Of a DNA stretch of 64,000 nt, positions 22,788 to 30,664 are shown piece after piece (the stretch's first letter is position 1; every line of letters starts with the position of its first letter). Under the pieces are notes generated by a model. The model worked only from the letters and a program-made list of their open reading frames with translations. It did not search any database and was not told the origin of the DNA. The DNA comes from Variovorax sp. V213 (GTDB lineage Bacteria; Pseudomonadota; Gammaproteobacteria; Burkholderiales; Burkholderiaceae_C). The stretch covers positions 1,489,001-1,553,000 of the forward strand of contig NZ_AP028664.1 of the NCBI RefSeq assembly GCF_041154455.1. Reading direction: 5' to 3'. The position numbers and the translations under genes were made by a program.

Positions 22788-24031
22788 CGCCCGCAACCCA
22801 GAACCCTTCCGCACTGGACCCGGGCAGTGCAACGAACGAGCGCCAGCAGATGGTCGATGCGCTGCGCGGCTTCGCGCTGATGGGCATCCTGGTGGTCAAC
22901 ATCGCGAGCTTTGCCTCGACCTATTACGCCCTGGGCATTCCCGATCCGCTGGGTACGTCGCTGCCCGACCAGATCGCCTCGTTCGTCCGGGCCTTTGTGT
23001 TCGAGACCAAGTTCTACCTGCTGTTCTCGTTCCTGTTCGGCTACAGCTTCACCTTGCAGATGCGGGCGGCGGAGCGCGATGGCAAACCCTTCGTGCCGCG
23101 CATGGTGCGGCGGCACCTCGGGCTGTGGATCATCGGCGTGGCGCATGCCGTGCTGCTCTATTTCGGCGACATCCTCATGGCGTATGCGGTGCTGGGCGCC
23201 GTGCTGCTCATGCTGCGGCGGCGCGGCGATGTGTTTCTGGCGTGCGCGGCCATCGGGTTGGTGCTGCTCACTTCGCTGTTGTGGGCCCGCGTCGGCAGCA
23301 TGTACTCGCAACTGGACATGCAGATGGCCGTGCAGGCGGCCTACGGAGAGGCCGCCGCGGCACTGGCCGCCTACCGCGCCACGCCGGCCATGGTGGCGGT
23401 GCAGCATGTGCGCGACCTTTCGCAGACCTGGTGGATGACGGCGTTGGTGCAGGCACCAGAGGCGCTGGCCATGTTCTTCCTGGGGTTCATCGCTGGCAGG
23501 CGCGGGCTTCTTGCGCATGTCGAAGCGCATCGCACCCTGCTGTGGCGCGTGCTGTGGTGGGGCCTCGCCATCGGCTTACCGGGTGCGCTGGCCTATGCGC
23601 TTCCAACCCTTCGCCCGAACGCGGTGCGCGAGGTCCAGGGCCTCGCGGTCACGCTGCTGACGGCGCCGTTCCTGTCGGCCGCATACGCGGCCGGCATGCT
23701 GCTGGTGTTCCAGAGCGGGCGCGGAAGCGTGCTGGCGCGGGCGCTCGCGCCGGCAGGCCGCATGGCGCTGTCGAACTACCTGCTGCAATCGCTGGTGTGC
23801 GCGTGGATCTTTCTCGCTTACGGCCTGCGGTGGATCGGAACGATCGGGCCGCTGGCCACATTTGCAGTCGCGCTGGCGATCTTCGCGGGCAACCTGCTGC
23901 TCAGCTGGTGGTGGATGCGCCGCTTTGCCTACGGTCCGGCAGAGTGGCTGCTGCGGGCGTTCACCAACCTCCGGCTTCCACCGATGCGGCGCAACCGCCA
24001 CGCAGCTCAGCGCGGCGGCGCGGCTTCCTGA
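22784..24031 (+). CDS. DUF418 family multipass membrane protein
   Basis: A 415-residue inner-membrane protein with about ten hydrophobic helices. The opening Q-M-V-D-A-L-R-G-F-A-L-M-G-I-L is the signature of the DUF418/YeiB group, and the C-terminal R-M-A-L-S-N-Y-L-L-Q-S and L-R-x-x-x-x-x-P-M-R-R fit the DUF418 domain. The family is related to acyltransferase-3 proteins, but its function is not established. The ATG overlaps the marR stop (ATGA), indicating coupling. Its last 25 bases overlap tail to tail with the MscS gene on the other strand. Confidence 0.88.
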   Translation: MTPATQNPSALDPGSATNERQQMVDALRGFALMGILVVNIASFASTYYALGIPDPLGTSLPDQIASFVRAFVFETKFYLLFSFLFGYSFTLQMRAAERDGKPFVPRMVRRHLGLWIIGVAHAVLLYFGDILMAYAVLGAVLLMLRRRGDVFLACAAIGLVLLTSLLWARVGSMYSQLDMQMAVQAAYGEAAAALAAYRATPAMVAVQHVRDLSQTWWMTALVQAPEALAMFFLGFIAGRRGLLAHVEAHRTLLWRVLWWGLAIGLPGALAYALPTLRPNAVREVQGLAVTLLTAPFLSAAYAAGMLLVFQSGRGSVLARALAPAGRMALSNYLLQSLVCAWIFLAYGLRWIGTIGPLATFAVALAIFAGNLLLSWWWMRRFAYGPAEWLLRAFTNLRLPPMRRNRHAAQRGGAAS

Positions 24032-25128
24032 CCCACTGGGGGGATCGCGCGGGCAGCCTGCGTGCCCTGGTGCAGCTGCTTCTCCTGCATTCCCTCGCTC
24101 TCGATGCGCATCTTCGGCAGGAACTGCGGGTACTCCCGCTGCATGAAGTCGATGAGCCCTTCGCGCACCGAGCAGCGCAGGTCGAAAGCAAGGCTCGAAG
24201 TGGCCGCCGTGCACAGCACGCGAATCTGCATGGTGCGCTCGGTCGCATCGGTCACGCGCATGTTGAAGAAGCGGCCGTCCCATTCGGGCGCCGCCTTCAC
24301 GATGCGTTCGACCTCTTCGCGCAGCGGCGGCAGCGGCATGCCGTAGTCGACATGGATGAAGACCGCGCCAAGCAGTTGCGCCGAATGGCGCGTCCAGTTC
24401 TGGAACGGTTTCTCGATGAAATACGTGAGCGGCAGGATGAGGCGCCGTTCGTCCCAGATCTTCAGGACCACGAAGGTGCCGGTGATCTCCTCGACGCGGC
24501 CCCATTCGCCCTCGACCACCAGCACGTCGTCGATGCGAATCGGCTGGGCCAGCGCAATCTGCAGCCCGGCAATCAGGTTGCTGAACACCGGCTTGGCTGC
24601 GAGGCCGGCCACGATGCCGATCACGCCCGCGGAGGCCAGCAGGCTGGCACCGACCTGGCGCGCGCCGGGAAAGGTCATGAGCATCATCGCGCCACCCGCC
24701 ACCAGCACGACCGAGATGGCCGTGCGCGCCAGCACGCGCGTCTGCGTGAGCACGCGGCGCGCCTGGAGGTTGTCTTCGACGTCGTAGGGGTGCTGCGCCA
24801 GCACACCGTCGGCAAAGCCGCTGATGGCCCTCGCCGCGAGCCAGGTGGTCGCGGCGATCAGCAGCAGGCCGTTGAAATGCCGCACGCTGCCGACGAAGCG
24901 AAGATCCTCGGGTGCGGCCTGGAAAACGAGCAGCAAGGCAACGAGCGGCAGCACCAGCCGGGCGACCCCCTTGCAGTTGATCACCATCGCATGGAGCGCG
25001 GGCGTCGGGCGGGTGACCCGCGTCAGGACGAGGCCGCCAATTCGGTGGATCAGCAGCGCGAGCGGAACGGCGATCAGGGCTGCGAGCCAGGTGCCGAACC
25101 AGGGGTGGGCAAGGATCTCTTCGGTCAT
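24007..25128 (-). CDS. MscS family mechanosensitive channel
   Basis: A 373-residue protein with several N-terminal membrane helices and the MscS core. The pore-lining helix region reads A-S-A-G-V-I-G-I-V-A-G-L-A-A (Gly/Ala-rich TM3 equivalent), followed by P-V-F-S-N-L-I-A-G and a beta domain starting I-D-D-V-L-V-V-E-G-E-W-G-R-V-E-E-I-T. Such channels open under membrane tension and protect against hypo-osmotic shock. The start at 25128 overlaps the stop of the upstream FUSC-type gene by four bases. It overlaps DUF418 by 25 bases at the 3' end. Confidence 0.92.
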   Translation of the reverse strand: MTEEILAHPWFGTWLAALIAVPLALLIHRIGGLVLTRVTRPTPALHAMVINCKGVARLVLPLVALLLVFQAAPEDLRFVGSVRHFNGLLLIAATTWLAARAISGFADGVLAQHPYDVEDNLQARRVLTQTRVLARTAISVVLVAGGAMMLMTFPGARQVGASLLASAGVIGIVAGLAAKPVFSNLIAGLQIALAQPIRIDDVLVVEGEWGRVEEITGTFVVLKIWDERRLILPLTYFIEKPFQNWTRHSAQLLGAVFIHVDYGMPLPPLREEVERIVKAAPEWDGRFFNMRVTDATERTMQIRVLCTAATSSLAFDLRCSVREGLIDFMQREYPQFLPKMRIESEGMQEKQLHQGTQAARAIPPVGQEAAPPR

Positions 25129-27364
25129 TGAGCGGAGGCGGTCGTGGTCTGTGTCTCTTTCAGGGGTTGAAGAATGCGCGCCGCGTCGTCGCGCAGCTGC
25201 GTGGCAAGTGCCGTGGCCAGGTCGAGCCGGCGCAGCAGCCAGGGGCTGATGTCGTTCTCGAACGGGTCGGGCAGGGGAATCGGACCGCCCACGGTGGTGG
25301 AGGCGGAGCTTTCGGGCAGCGATGGGCCGGTGGTCGGCGCGGTGCCGATGGCGGCGTCGATGCGCTGCGCCGTGCGCGCGAGCGGACCTTCGATATCGGC
25401 CGGCGTGAGCCGGTCGCGCCGCAGCACGAGCATCGATTTGACCGCGCTCAGCTGCGCCAGCAACTGGTAGCTGTGCGCCTGCAGGTGCTCGAGCGGCTCG
25501 AGCGGCGGCTGCACCGCGCGCGGTTCGGACAGCGAGCGCTGCGTGGCCTGCACAAGGGCCGAGAGGCTGTCGTAGGCCTCGCGGCGCGCAAGCCGCCATT
25601 CGAGCTCGGGGCTGCTGTCGACGGCCTGCAACTGGCCCAGGCCCAGCGCCAGGCGTGCATGGCGCGCCTGCGCGGTGAGCGTGCGCGCCACCAGCGCCGG
25701 AATCTGCCCGCGCTCCCACGAGGGCAGCACATAGCAGAAGCCCCAGGCCAGCGCGGCGCCGATCAGCGTGTCGGCAATGCGTTCGAACAGCGCGAAGATG
25801 GGCGCGGCGCCGGTGTTGAGCATGTGCGCCTGCACCAGGCCCAGCACCGTGGCCGCCACCGCGGTGATGAGATAGCGCCGCACCGCAAAGCTGTGGGCAA
25901 TGGCCTGCGACACCGTGACGATGGCCAGCAGCATCAAGGGCGACGGATGCGCGGAGAGCAGCCCCACCGCGAGCACGCTGCCCAGCAAGGTGCCGGCCAC
26001 GCGGCTGTTGCGCCGCTCGAGCGTTTGCGAGAGGCTGCCGCGCAGCACCACCACGATGGTCAGCAGGATCCAGTAGTCGTGCGAACCCCAGGGCAGCGAC
26101 ACCGCAATGGCGTAGCCGGCCGCGATGGCCAGCGCCGCGCGAATGGCGTGGCGCAGCGGGGGCGCGTCCCAGCGCCACAGCGTGAGAAAGGGCCGCAGCG
26201 ACCAATCGGTGGGGCTCACGAACATCTGCCAGTTGGCGCGCACCACCGCAAGATTGGGCTCGGCGTCGCCGCGCGCCATGGCCGACAGGCGCAGCACCTC
26301 GTCGTTGATGTGGCCGATGCGGCTCGCAAGGCCGCGCGCGAGCATGGCGGCATTCGGGCCGGGCAGGCCATGGCCCGCGCCATCGTCTTCGCCGGAAAGA
26401 TGGATCGACGCGAGCCGTGGCCGCCGGTCGGCCACCGCTTCGGGCTGGCGGCCCATCAGCAGCGCGTCGCCGAGCGCGGTGGTTTCGTCGGCCAGTTCTT
26501 CGAGCACGCGCCGCATTTCGATCAGCGCCTCGGCATGCGCGGGATGGCTCTTGAGCGCATCCAGGTCGAGCTCGCTCGCGAGCAGCTGGTCGCGCATTTC
26601 GAGCACGATCACCAGCATGGCGGCCAGCCGCTGCCGGCGCGGCGTGCGGGGCGACTCGAGCACGATGTCGCGCGTGGCCTGCAGCTGGTCGGCCAACGCG
26701 GCCTGTTCGCGCAGCAGCTGGCCCAGCAACGGCGCGGGGGTTTCGCGGATGTCGCTGGTGTCGTCGCGCGGGGTGAACTGGCTGGCCTCGGTGCGCATCA
26801 GCGCGGCCAGCGAATACAGCACGTCCGAGACCGATTGCACGCGAAAGCGCGTGTTGAGCGCATGGTTGGCCAGCGTGGCCCAGACCACGTAGAGCCCCGC
26901 GCCCAAACCGAAGTGCCAGGTGCGTTCGAGCGCCTCGGCCATGCCGCTGGGCGCGGGCGTGGCCATCGAGAAGATCATCGAGAACATCACCGCGATGGCA
27001 ATGGGGATGCCTCGCTTGCCCCACGCCATGGCCAGGAAGGCGATGAAGGTGGCGGGCACCAGCACCAGGCCGAGGCGGATGGGCGCGGTGTGCAGCAGCT
27101 GCACCAGGAAGAAGAGCGGCAGGCCGATCAGCGGCGCGGCAGCATCTGGAAAAACTTGCCGCGGCGCGGGCCGGGCAGGTCCGGCGGGGCCGTGACGATC
27201 ACGCCCACCGCGGCGGCGGACGCCGCGATGGCGCCGAGCCACAGGTGCGCGCCGGCCGAGATGACCAGCAGGCCGAGCGCGACGGTGAGCCCGCTGGCGA
27301 CGTACTGGCTCAGCGCGATGCGCAGCGCCGCACGGAGCCGGAGGGCGGCACGTGGCCCCTGCAT
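25125..27364 (-). pseudogene. FUSC/aromatic-acid exporter family protein, frameshifted near 27130
   Basis: The reading frame is split. From the ATG at 27364, 78 codons encode the expected N-terminus with two membrane helices (ending G-K-F-F-Q-M-L-P-R-R) and then stop at 27128. The remaining about 670 residues continue in another frame from P-L-I-G-L-P-L-F-F-L-V-Q. One extra base in the GC run at about 27130-27140 would restore a 746-residue protein reading L-P-R-P-L-I-G-L-P. The intact protein would have two blocks of membrane helices separated by soluble helical regions, as in FUSC/YccS-like efflux proteins. The start overlaps the suhB stop. A sequencing error is at least as likely as a real mutation. 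Confidence 0.85.
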
Positions 27365-28422
27365 CACTTGGCGGAAGCGTCGCCTTCGGAGGGGCTGCCG
27401 TCGGCAGGCGCGTCGCGGCGAATGCGCGTGAGCTTGCGCGATACCGGTGCCGCGGCAGCGGCGGGCACAGGCGCCTCGCCGTCGAGCGGCGCGGCCGTCA
27501 GTTCGGTGACGGTGCTGCGGGCATACAGGTCGACCGATTCGTCGGCACCGGGCCGCGCGGCGGCCGAGACGGCGCGCACGCGGTCGCTGGCGCGCATCTT
27601 GTCGTCGATGCCGGCAAACTTGGAGTACTTGGCGAGCAGCGGCACCAGTTGGCCGTAGATGCGCGGCGCGCCGGCCAGGCATTCGCGCTGTTCGAGAAAG
27701 TCGGGCTCGCCCGTGAAATTGCCGATCAGGCCGCCGGCCTCGGTCACCAGCAGCGAACCCGCGGCCACGTCCCAGGGATTGAGGCCGGTCTCGAAGAAGC
27801 CGTCGGTGAAGCCGGCCGCCACGTAGGCCAGGTCGAGCGCTGCGGCGCCGGGGCGGCGCAGGCCGGCCATGCGGGGCATCATGTCGGCCATGATGGCCAG
27901 GTACTGCTTGAAGTTGTCGCCGCTGCGGAACGGGAAGCCGGTGGATACCAGGCATTCGCTCAGCCGGGTGCGCTTGGAAACGCGGATGCGGCGCTCGTTC
28001 ATGTAGGCGCCGCGGCCCTTGGTGGCGGTGAAGAGGTCGTTGCGGCTCGGGTCGTAGATGACCGCCTGTTCGATCTTGCCGCGCACCGACAGCGCGATGG
28101 AAACGCAGTAGACCGGAAAGCCGTGGATGAAGTTGGTGGTGCCGTCGAGCGGATCGATGATCCAGACGTAGTCTGAATCCTGGGCGCCATGCTGGGTGCC
28201 CGATTCTTCGGCCAGGATGCCGTGCCCCGGATACGCGCCAAGCAGCGTTTCGATGATGACCTGCTCGCTGGCGTGATCGACTTCGGTGACGAAGTCGTTG
28301 ACCTGCTTTTGCGAGATGCGCACGGCCTCGACGTCGAGGGCGGCGCGGTTGATGATCGCGCCGGCGGCGCGTGCGGCCTTGACGGCCACATTGAGCATGG
28401 GATGCAGGTTGGGGGACGACAT
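27364..28422 (-). CDS. suhB: inositol monophosphatase family protein (SuhB)
   Basis: A Mg2+-dependent phosphatase; SuhB also has a role in rRNA transcription antitermination in E. coli. The metal-binding residues are visible as E72-E73 and D90-P-L-D93-G-T-T, and L-N-P-W-D-V-A-A-G is present near residue 220. The catalytic domain is about 265 residues, but this protein has 352. The extra about 75 C-terminal residues are Ala/Pro/Asp-rich and probably disordered. The start at 28422 lacks a strong Shine-Dalgarno. Its TGA overlaps the ATG of the following FUSC gene by one base. Confidence 0.94.
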   Translation of the reverse strand: MSSPNLHPMLNVAVKAARAAGAIINRAALDVEAVRISQKQVNDFVTEVDHASEQVIIETLLGAYPGHGILAEESGTQHGAQDSDYVWIIDPLDGTTNFIHGFPVYCVSIALSVRGKIEQAVIYDPSRNDLFTATKGRGAYMNERRIRVSKRTRLSECLVSTGFPFRSGDNFKQYLAIMADMMPRMAGLRRPGAAALDLAYVAAGFTDGFFETGLNPWDVAAGSLLVTEAGGLIGNFTGEPDFLEQRECLAGAPRIYGQLVPLLAKYSKFAGIDDKMRASDRVRAVSAAARPGADESVDLYARSTVTELTAAPLDGEAPVPAAAAAPVSRKLTRIRRDAPADGSPSEGDASAK

Positions 28423-28540
28423 TGGATTGTGAGAAGAACGGCGGAAGAAGCGGCTGGCGCCCCGATGAGCGGCCCGGCGATGCGGGCGGCGAGAATCGGG
28501 CATTTTACCGGCTCCGCCGTTTTGTGTCTCCAAACCCCCC

Positions 28541-29299
28541 ATGCGCACCCGTTTTATCCTGATCCAGACCAGCCATGCCGGCAACGTGGGCGCCGCCGCC
28601 CGTGCCATGAAGACCATGGGATTCGACGACCTGGTGCTGGTGGCGCCGCGCTGGGCCAACGTGCTGCGGCGGGAAGAAACCATCCAGCGCGCGAGCGGCG
28701 CACTCGATGTCCTGAACAACGCCCGCATCGTCGAAACGCTGGACGAGGCGCTCGGCGGCGTGACCCACCTGTGCGCCACCGCCATGATCCCGCGCGACTT
28801 CGGCCCGCCTACGCGCACCCCGCGCGAGCACCTGGAGCCGCTTGCGAAGCAGGACGACCAGCACGTGGCCTTCCTCTTCGGCTCCGAGCGTTTCGGCATG
28901 CGCAACGAAGACGTCTACCGCTGCAACGTGGCGCTGAGCATTCCTACCGATCCGAAATTCGGCTCCCTGAACCTCGGCGCCGCCATCCAGGTGATTGCCT
29001 ACGAATGGCGGCTGGCCCTGGGTGGCTACGAGGTGCGCGACGCCACGGCGCCTGTGCAGGCGGCCGATGCGAAGGCGGTGGCCGGCATGCTCGACCACTG
29101 GGAACGCTCGCTGGTGGAAATCGGTTTTCTCGACCCGCAGGCGCCCAAGAAGCTGATGCCCCGCCTGCAGCAGCTTTTCAACCGCGCCCAGCCCACGCCG
29201 GAGGAGATTCACATCCTCCGCGGCATCGCCAAGGCCATGGCCGACGCCGCCCACGCGCCTAAAACCCCATCGCCCGTACGCGAAGACCCCGCGCTTTAG
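28541..29299 (+). CDS. trmJ: tRNA (cytidine/uridine-32-2'-O)-methyltransferase TrmJ
   Basis: A 252-residue SPOUT-class methyltransferase that modifies position 32 of the anticodon loop using S-adenosylmethionine. The opening F-I-L-I-Q-T-S-H-A-G-N-V-G-A-A-A-R-A is the TrmJ signature with the conserved Asn and Arg. F-L-F-G-S-E-R-F-G-M and I-P-T-D-P-K-F-G-S-L-N-L form the knotted SAM pocket. The C-terminal about 80 residues are the helical extension typical of TrmJ. It is divergent from suhB, an arrangement common in betaproteobacteria. Confidence 0.95.
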   Translation: MRTRFILIQTSHAGNVGAAARAMKTMGFDDLVLVAPRWANVLRREETIQRASGALDVLNNARIVETLDEALGGVTHLCATAMIPRDFGPPTRTPREHLEPLAKQDDQHVAFLFGSERFGMRNEDVYRCNVALSIPTDPKFGSLNLGAAIQVIAYEWRLALGGYEVRDATAPVQAADAKAVAGMLDHWERSLVEIGFLDPQAPKKLMPRLQQLFNRAQPTPEEIHILRGIAKAMADAAHAPKTPSPVREDPAL

Positions 29300-29340
29300 A
29301 CTGCCCGGCCCCTATCGATATAACGACAACAAAGGCAGCG

Positions 29341-30111
29341 ATGTTTTCTCGAATGCGCGCCGACATCCGGTGCATCCTCGAACGCGACCCGGCCGCCCGC
29401 AGCGCCTGGGAAGTGATCACGGTCTACCCCGGCTTCCATGCCGTGGTGCTGCACCGCTGGGCGCATGCGTGTTGGACGCACGGTTTCAAGTGGCCGGCGC
29501 GCTTCATCGCGCACTGGGCCCGATGGCTCACCGGCATCGAGATCCATCCCGCGGCCAAGCTCGGCGAGCGGGTGTTCTTCGACCATGCCATGGGCGTGGT
29601 GGTGGGCGAAACCGCCGAGATCGGCGATGGCTGCACCATCTACCAGGGTGTGACGCTGGGCGGCACCTCGCTCTACAAGGGCACCAAGCGGCATCCGACG
29701 CTGGGGCGCAACGTGGTGGTGAGCGCGGGCGCCAAGGTGCTGGGCGGGTTCGTCGTCGGCGATGGCGCCAAGATCGGCAGCAACGCGGTGGTCATCAAGC
29801 CGGTGCCGGCAGGGGCGACCGCGGTGGGCATTCCCGCACGCATCATCCCGTCGAAAGCCGGCGAGAGCGCCGATGTGGCCGCGCCGCAGAAGTTCTCCGC
29901 CTACGGCATCACGCAGGACGACGACCCGCTGAGCCAGGCCATGCGAGGCCTCGTCGACAGTGCCGCGAGCCAGGAACACCAGATCGCGCTGCTGTGGCAG
30001 GCCATCGAGAAGCTGTCCGCGCATCCCGGTACCAAGGACTGCGTGCCCTGTGATGCGGCGCGTGACGAGAGCTTCGAGGCGGAGAAGCTCACGCAGCTCA
30101 TCGGCAAGTAG
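29341..30111 (+). CDS. cysE: serine O-acetyltransferase
   Basis: CysE transfers acetyl from acetyl-CoA to L-serine, the first committed step of cysteine synthesis. The 256-residue protein has the left-handed beta-helix hexapeptide repeats (G-D-G-C-T-I-Y-Q-G-V-T-L-G-G-T) and the active-site I-E-I-H-P and D-H-A-M-G-V-V-V-G-E-T-A-E-I. The N-terminal helical domain is short, as in the EpsC/CysE type of about 250 residues. The C-terminus extends about 80 residues past the beta helix and contains an unusual C-V-P-C pair. It follows trmJ by 41 bases. Confidence 0.94.
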   Translation: MFSRMRADIRCILERDPAARSAWEVITVYPGFHAVVLHRWAHACWTHGFKWPARFIAHWARWLTGIEIHPAAKLGERVFFDHAMGVVVGETAEIGDGCTIYQGVTLGGTSLYKGTKRHPTLGRNVVVSAGAKVLGGFVVGDGAKIGSNAVVIKPVPAGATAVGIPARIIPSKAGESADVAAPQKFSAYGITQDDDPLSQAMRGLVDSAASQEHQIALLWQAIEKLSAHPGTKDCVPCDAARDESFEAEKLTQLIGK

Positions 30112-30120
30112 CGGGGCCTT

Positions 30121-30591
30121 TCACGTCGGGCGTTTCGCGGCCGTGTGCAGCGAGCCATGCACATGCCCCGCGTGCTGCCCGAACGGCTCTGTCGCGAGCG
30201 CTGCGGTGTCCAGCTCCTGCAGGATGCCGCAGTTCTGCGCTGATTCGGGTCCGCCGCATTGCTGGCGCAGGGCCTTCAGCTGCTTCTCCAGTGTCTTGAG
30301 TTCGGAGATGCGCGCGGCCACGTGGCCGATGTGGTCGTCCAGCAGCTGGTTGACTTCGCCGCAATCCTTGCCCGGCGCATCGCGAAAGCGCAGCAGGCTG
30401 CGGATTTCGTCGAGCGTCATGTCCAGCGAACGGCAGCGCCGGATGAAGCCCAGCCGCTGCGCATGCTCGTCGTCGTAGATGCGGTAGTTGCCTTCGGTGC
30501 GCGCCGGCTCGGGCAACAGCTGCTCGCGCTCGTAGTACCGGATGGTTTCGACCGGCGTGTTCGCGACCTTGGCCAGTTCTCCGATTTTCAT
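30121..30591 (-). CDS. cadR: Cd(II)/Pb(II)-responsive MerR family regulator CadR
   Basis: A 156-residue MerR-type activator. The HTH starts M-K-I-G-E-L-A-K. The CadR metal ligands are present as C77 (K-D-C-G-E) and C112 (Q-Q-C-G-G), with a further Cys at 121, and a His-containing tail G-Q-H-A-G-H-V-H-G resembling the accessory metal site of CadR. Metal binding twists the over-long spacer of the divergent cadA promoter into an active form. That promoter (30627-30657) sits 36 bases from this start. It ends nine bases from cysE, convergent. Confidence 0.94.
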   Translation of the reverse strand: MKIGELAKVANTPVETIRYYEREQLLPEPARTEGNYRIYDDEHAQRLGFIRRCRSLDMTLDEIRSLLRFRDAPGKDCGEVNQLLDDHIGHVAARISELKTLEKQLKALRQQCGGPESAQNCGILQELDTAALATEPFGQHAGHVHGSLHTAAKRPT

Positions 30592-30626
30592 GATGCGGCA
30601 AGAAGCGAAGTAGAGGAATACAGCGT

Positions 30627-30657
30627 TTGACTCTACACCTGCTTCAGGGTTTCCAAT
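30627..30657 (+). promoter_or_regulatory. MerR-type cadA promoter with 19-bp spacer
   Basis: The -35 TTGACT (30627-30632) and a weak -10 TCCAAT (30652-30657) are separated by 19 bases containing the dyad ACTCTA...CAGGGT, the arrangement of PbrR/CadR-controlled promoters. The -10 overlaps the ATG at 30656, so transcription should begin near 30664, at or just before the second ATG (30665). Operator role is inferred from the adjacent cadR. Confidence 0.8.
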
Positions 30658-30664
30658 GCGCTTC

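Noticed and set aside
24007..27024. Minus-strand frame extending the mscS gene by about 630 codons upstream
   Set aside because: The upstream part is a shadow of the FUSC-type gene in another frame; the MscS protein starts at 25128.
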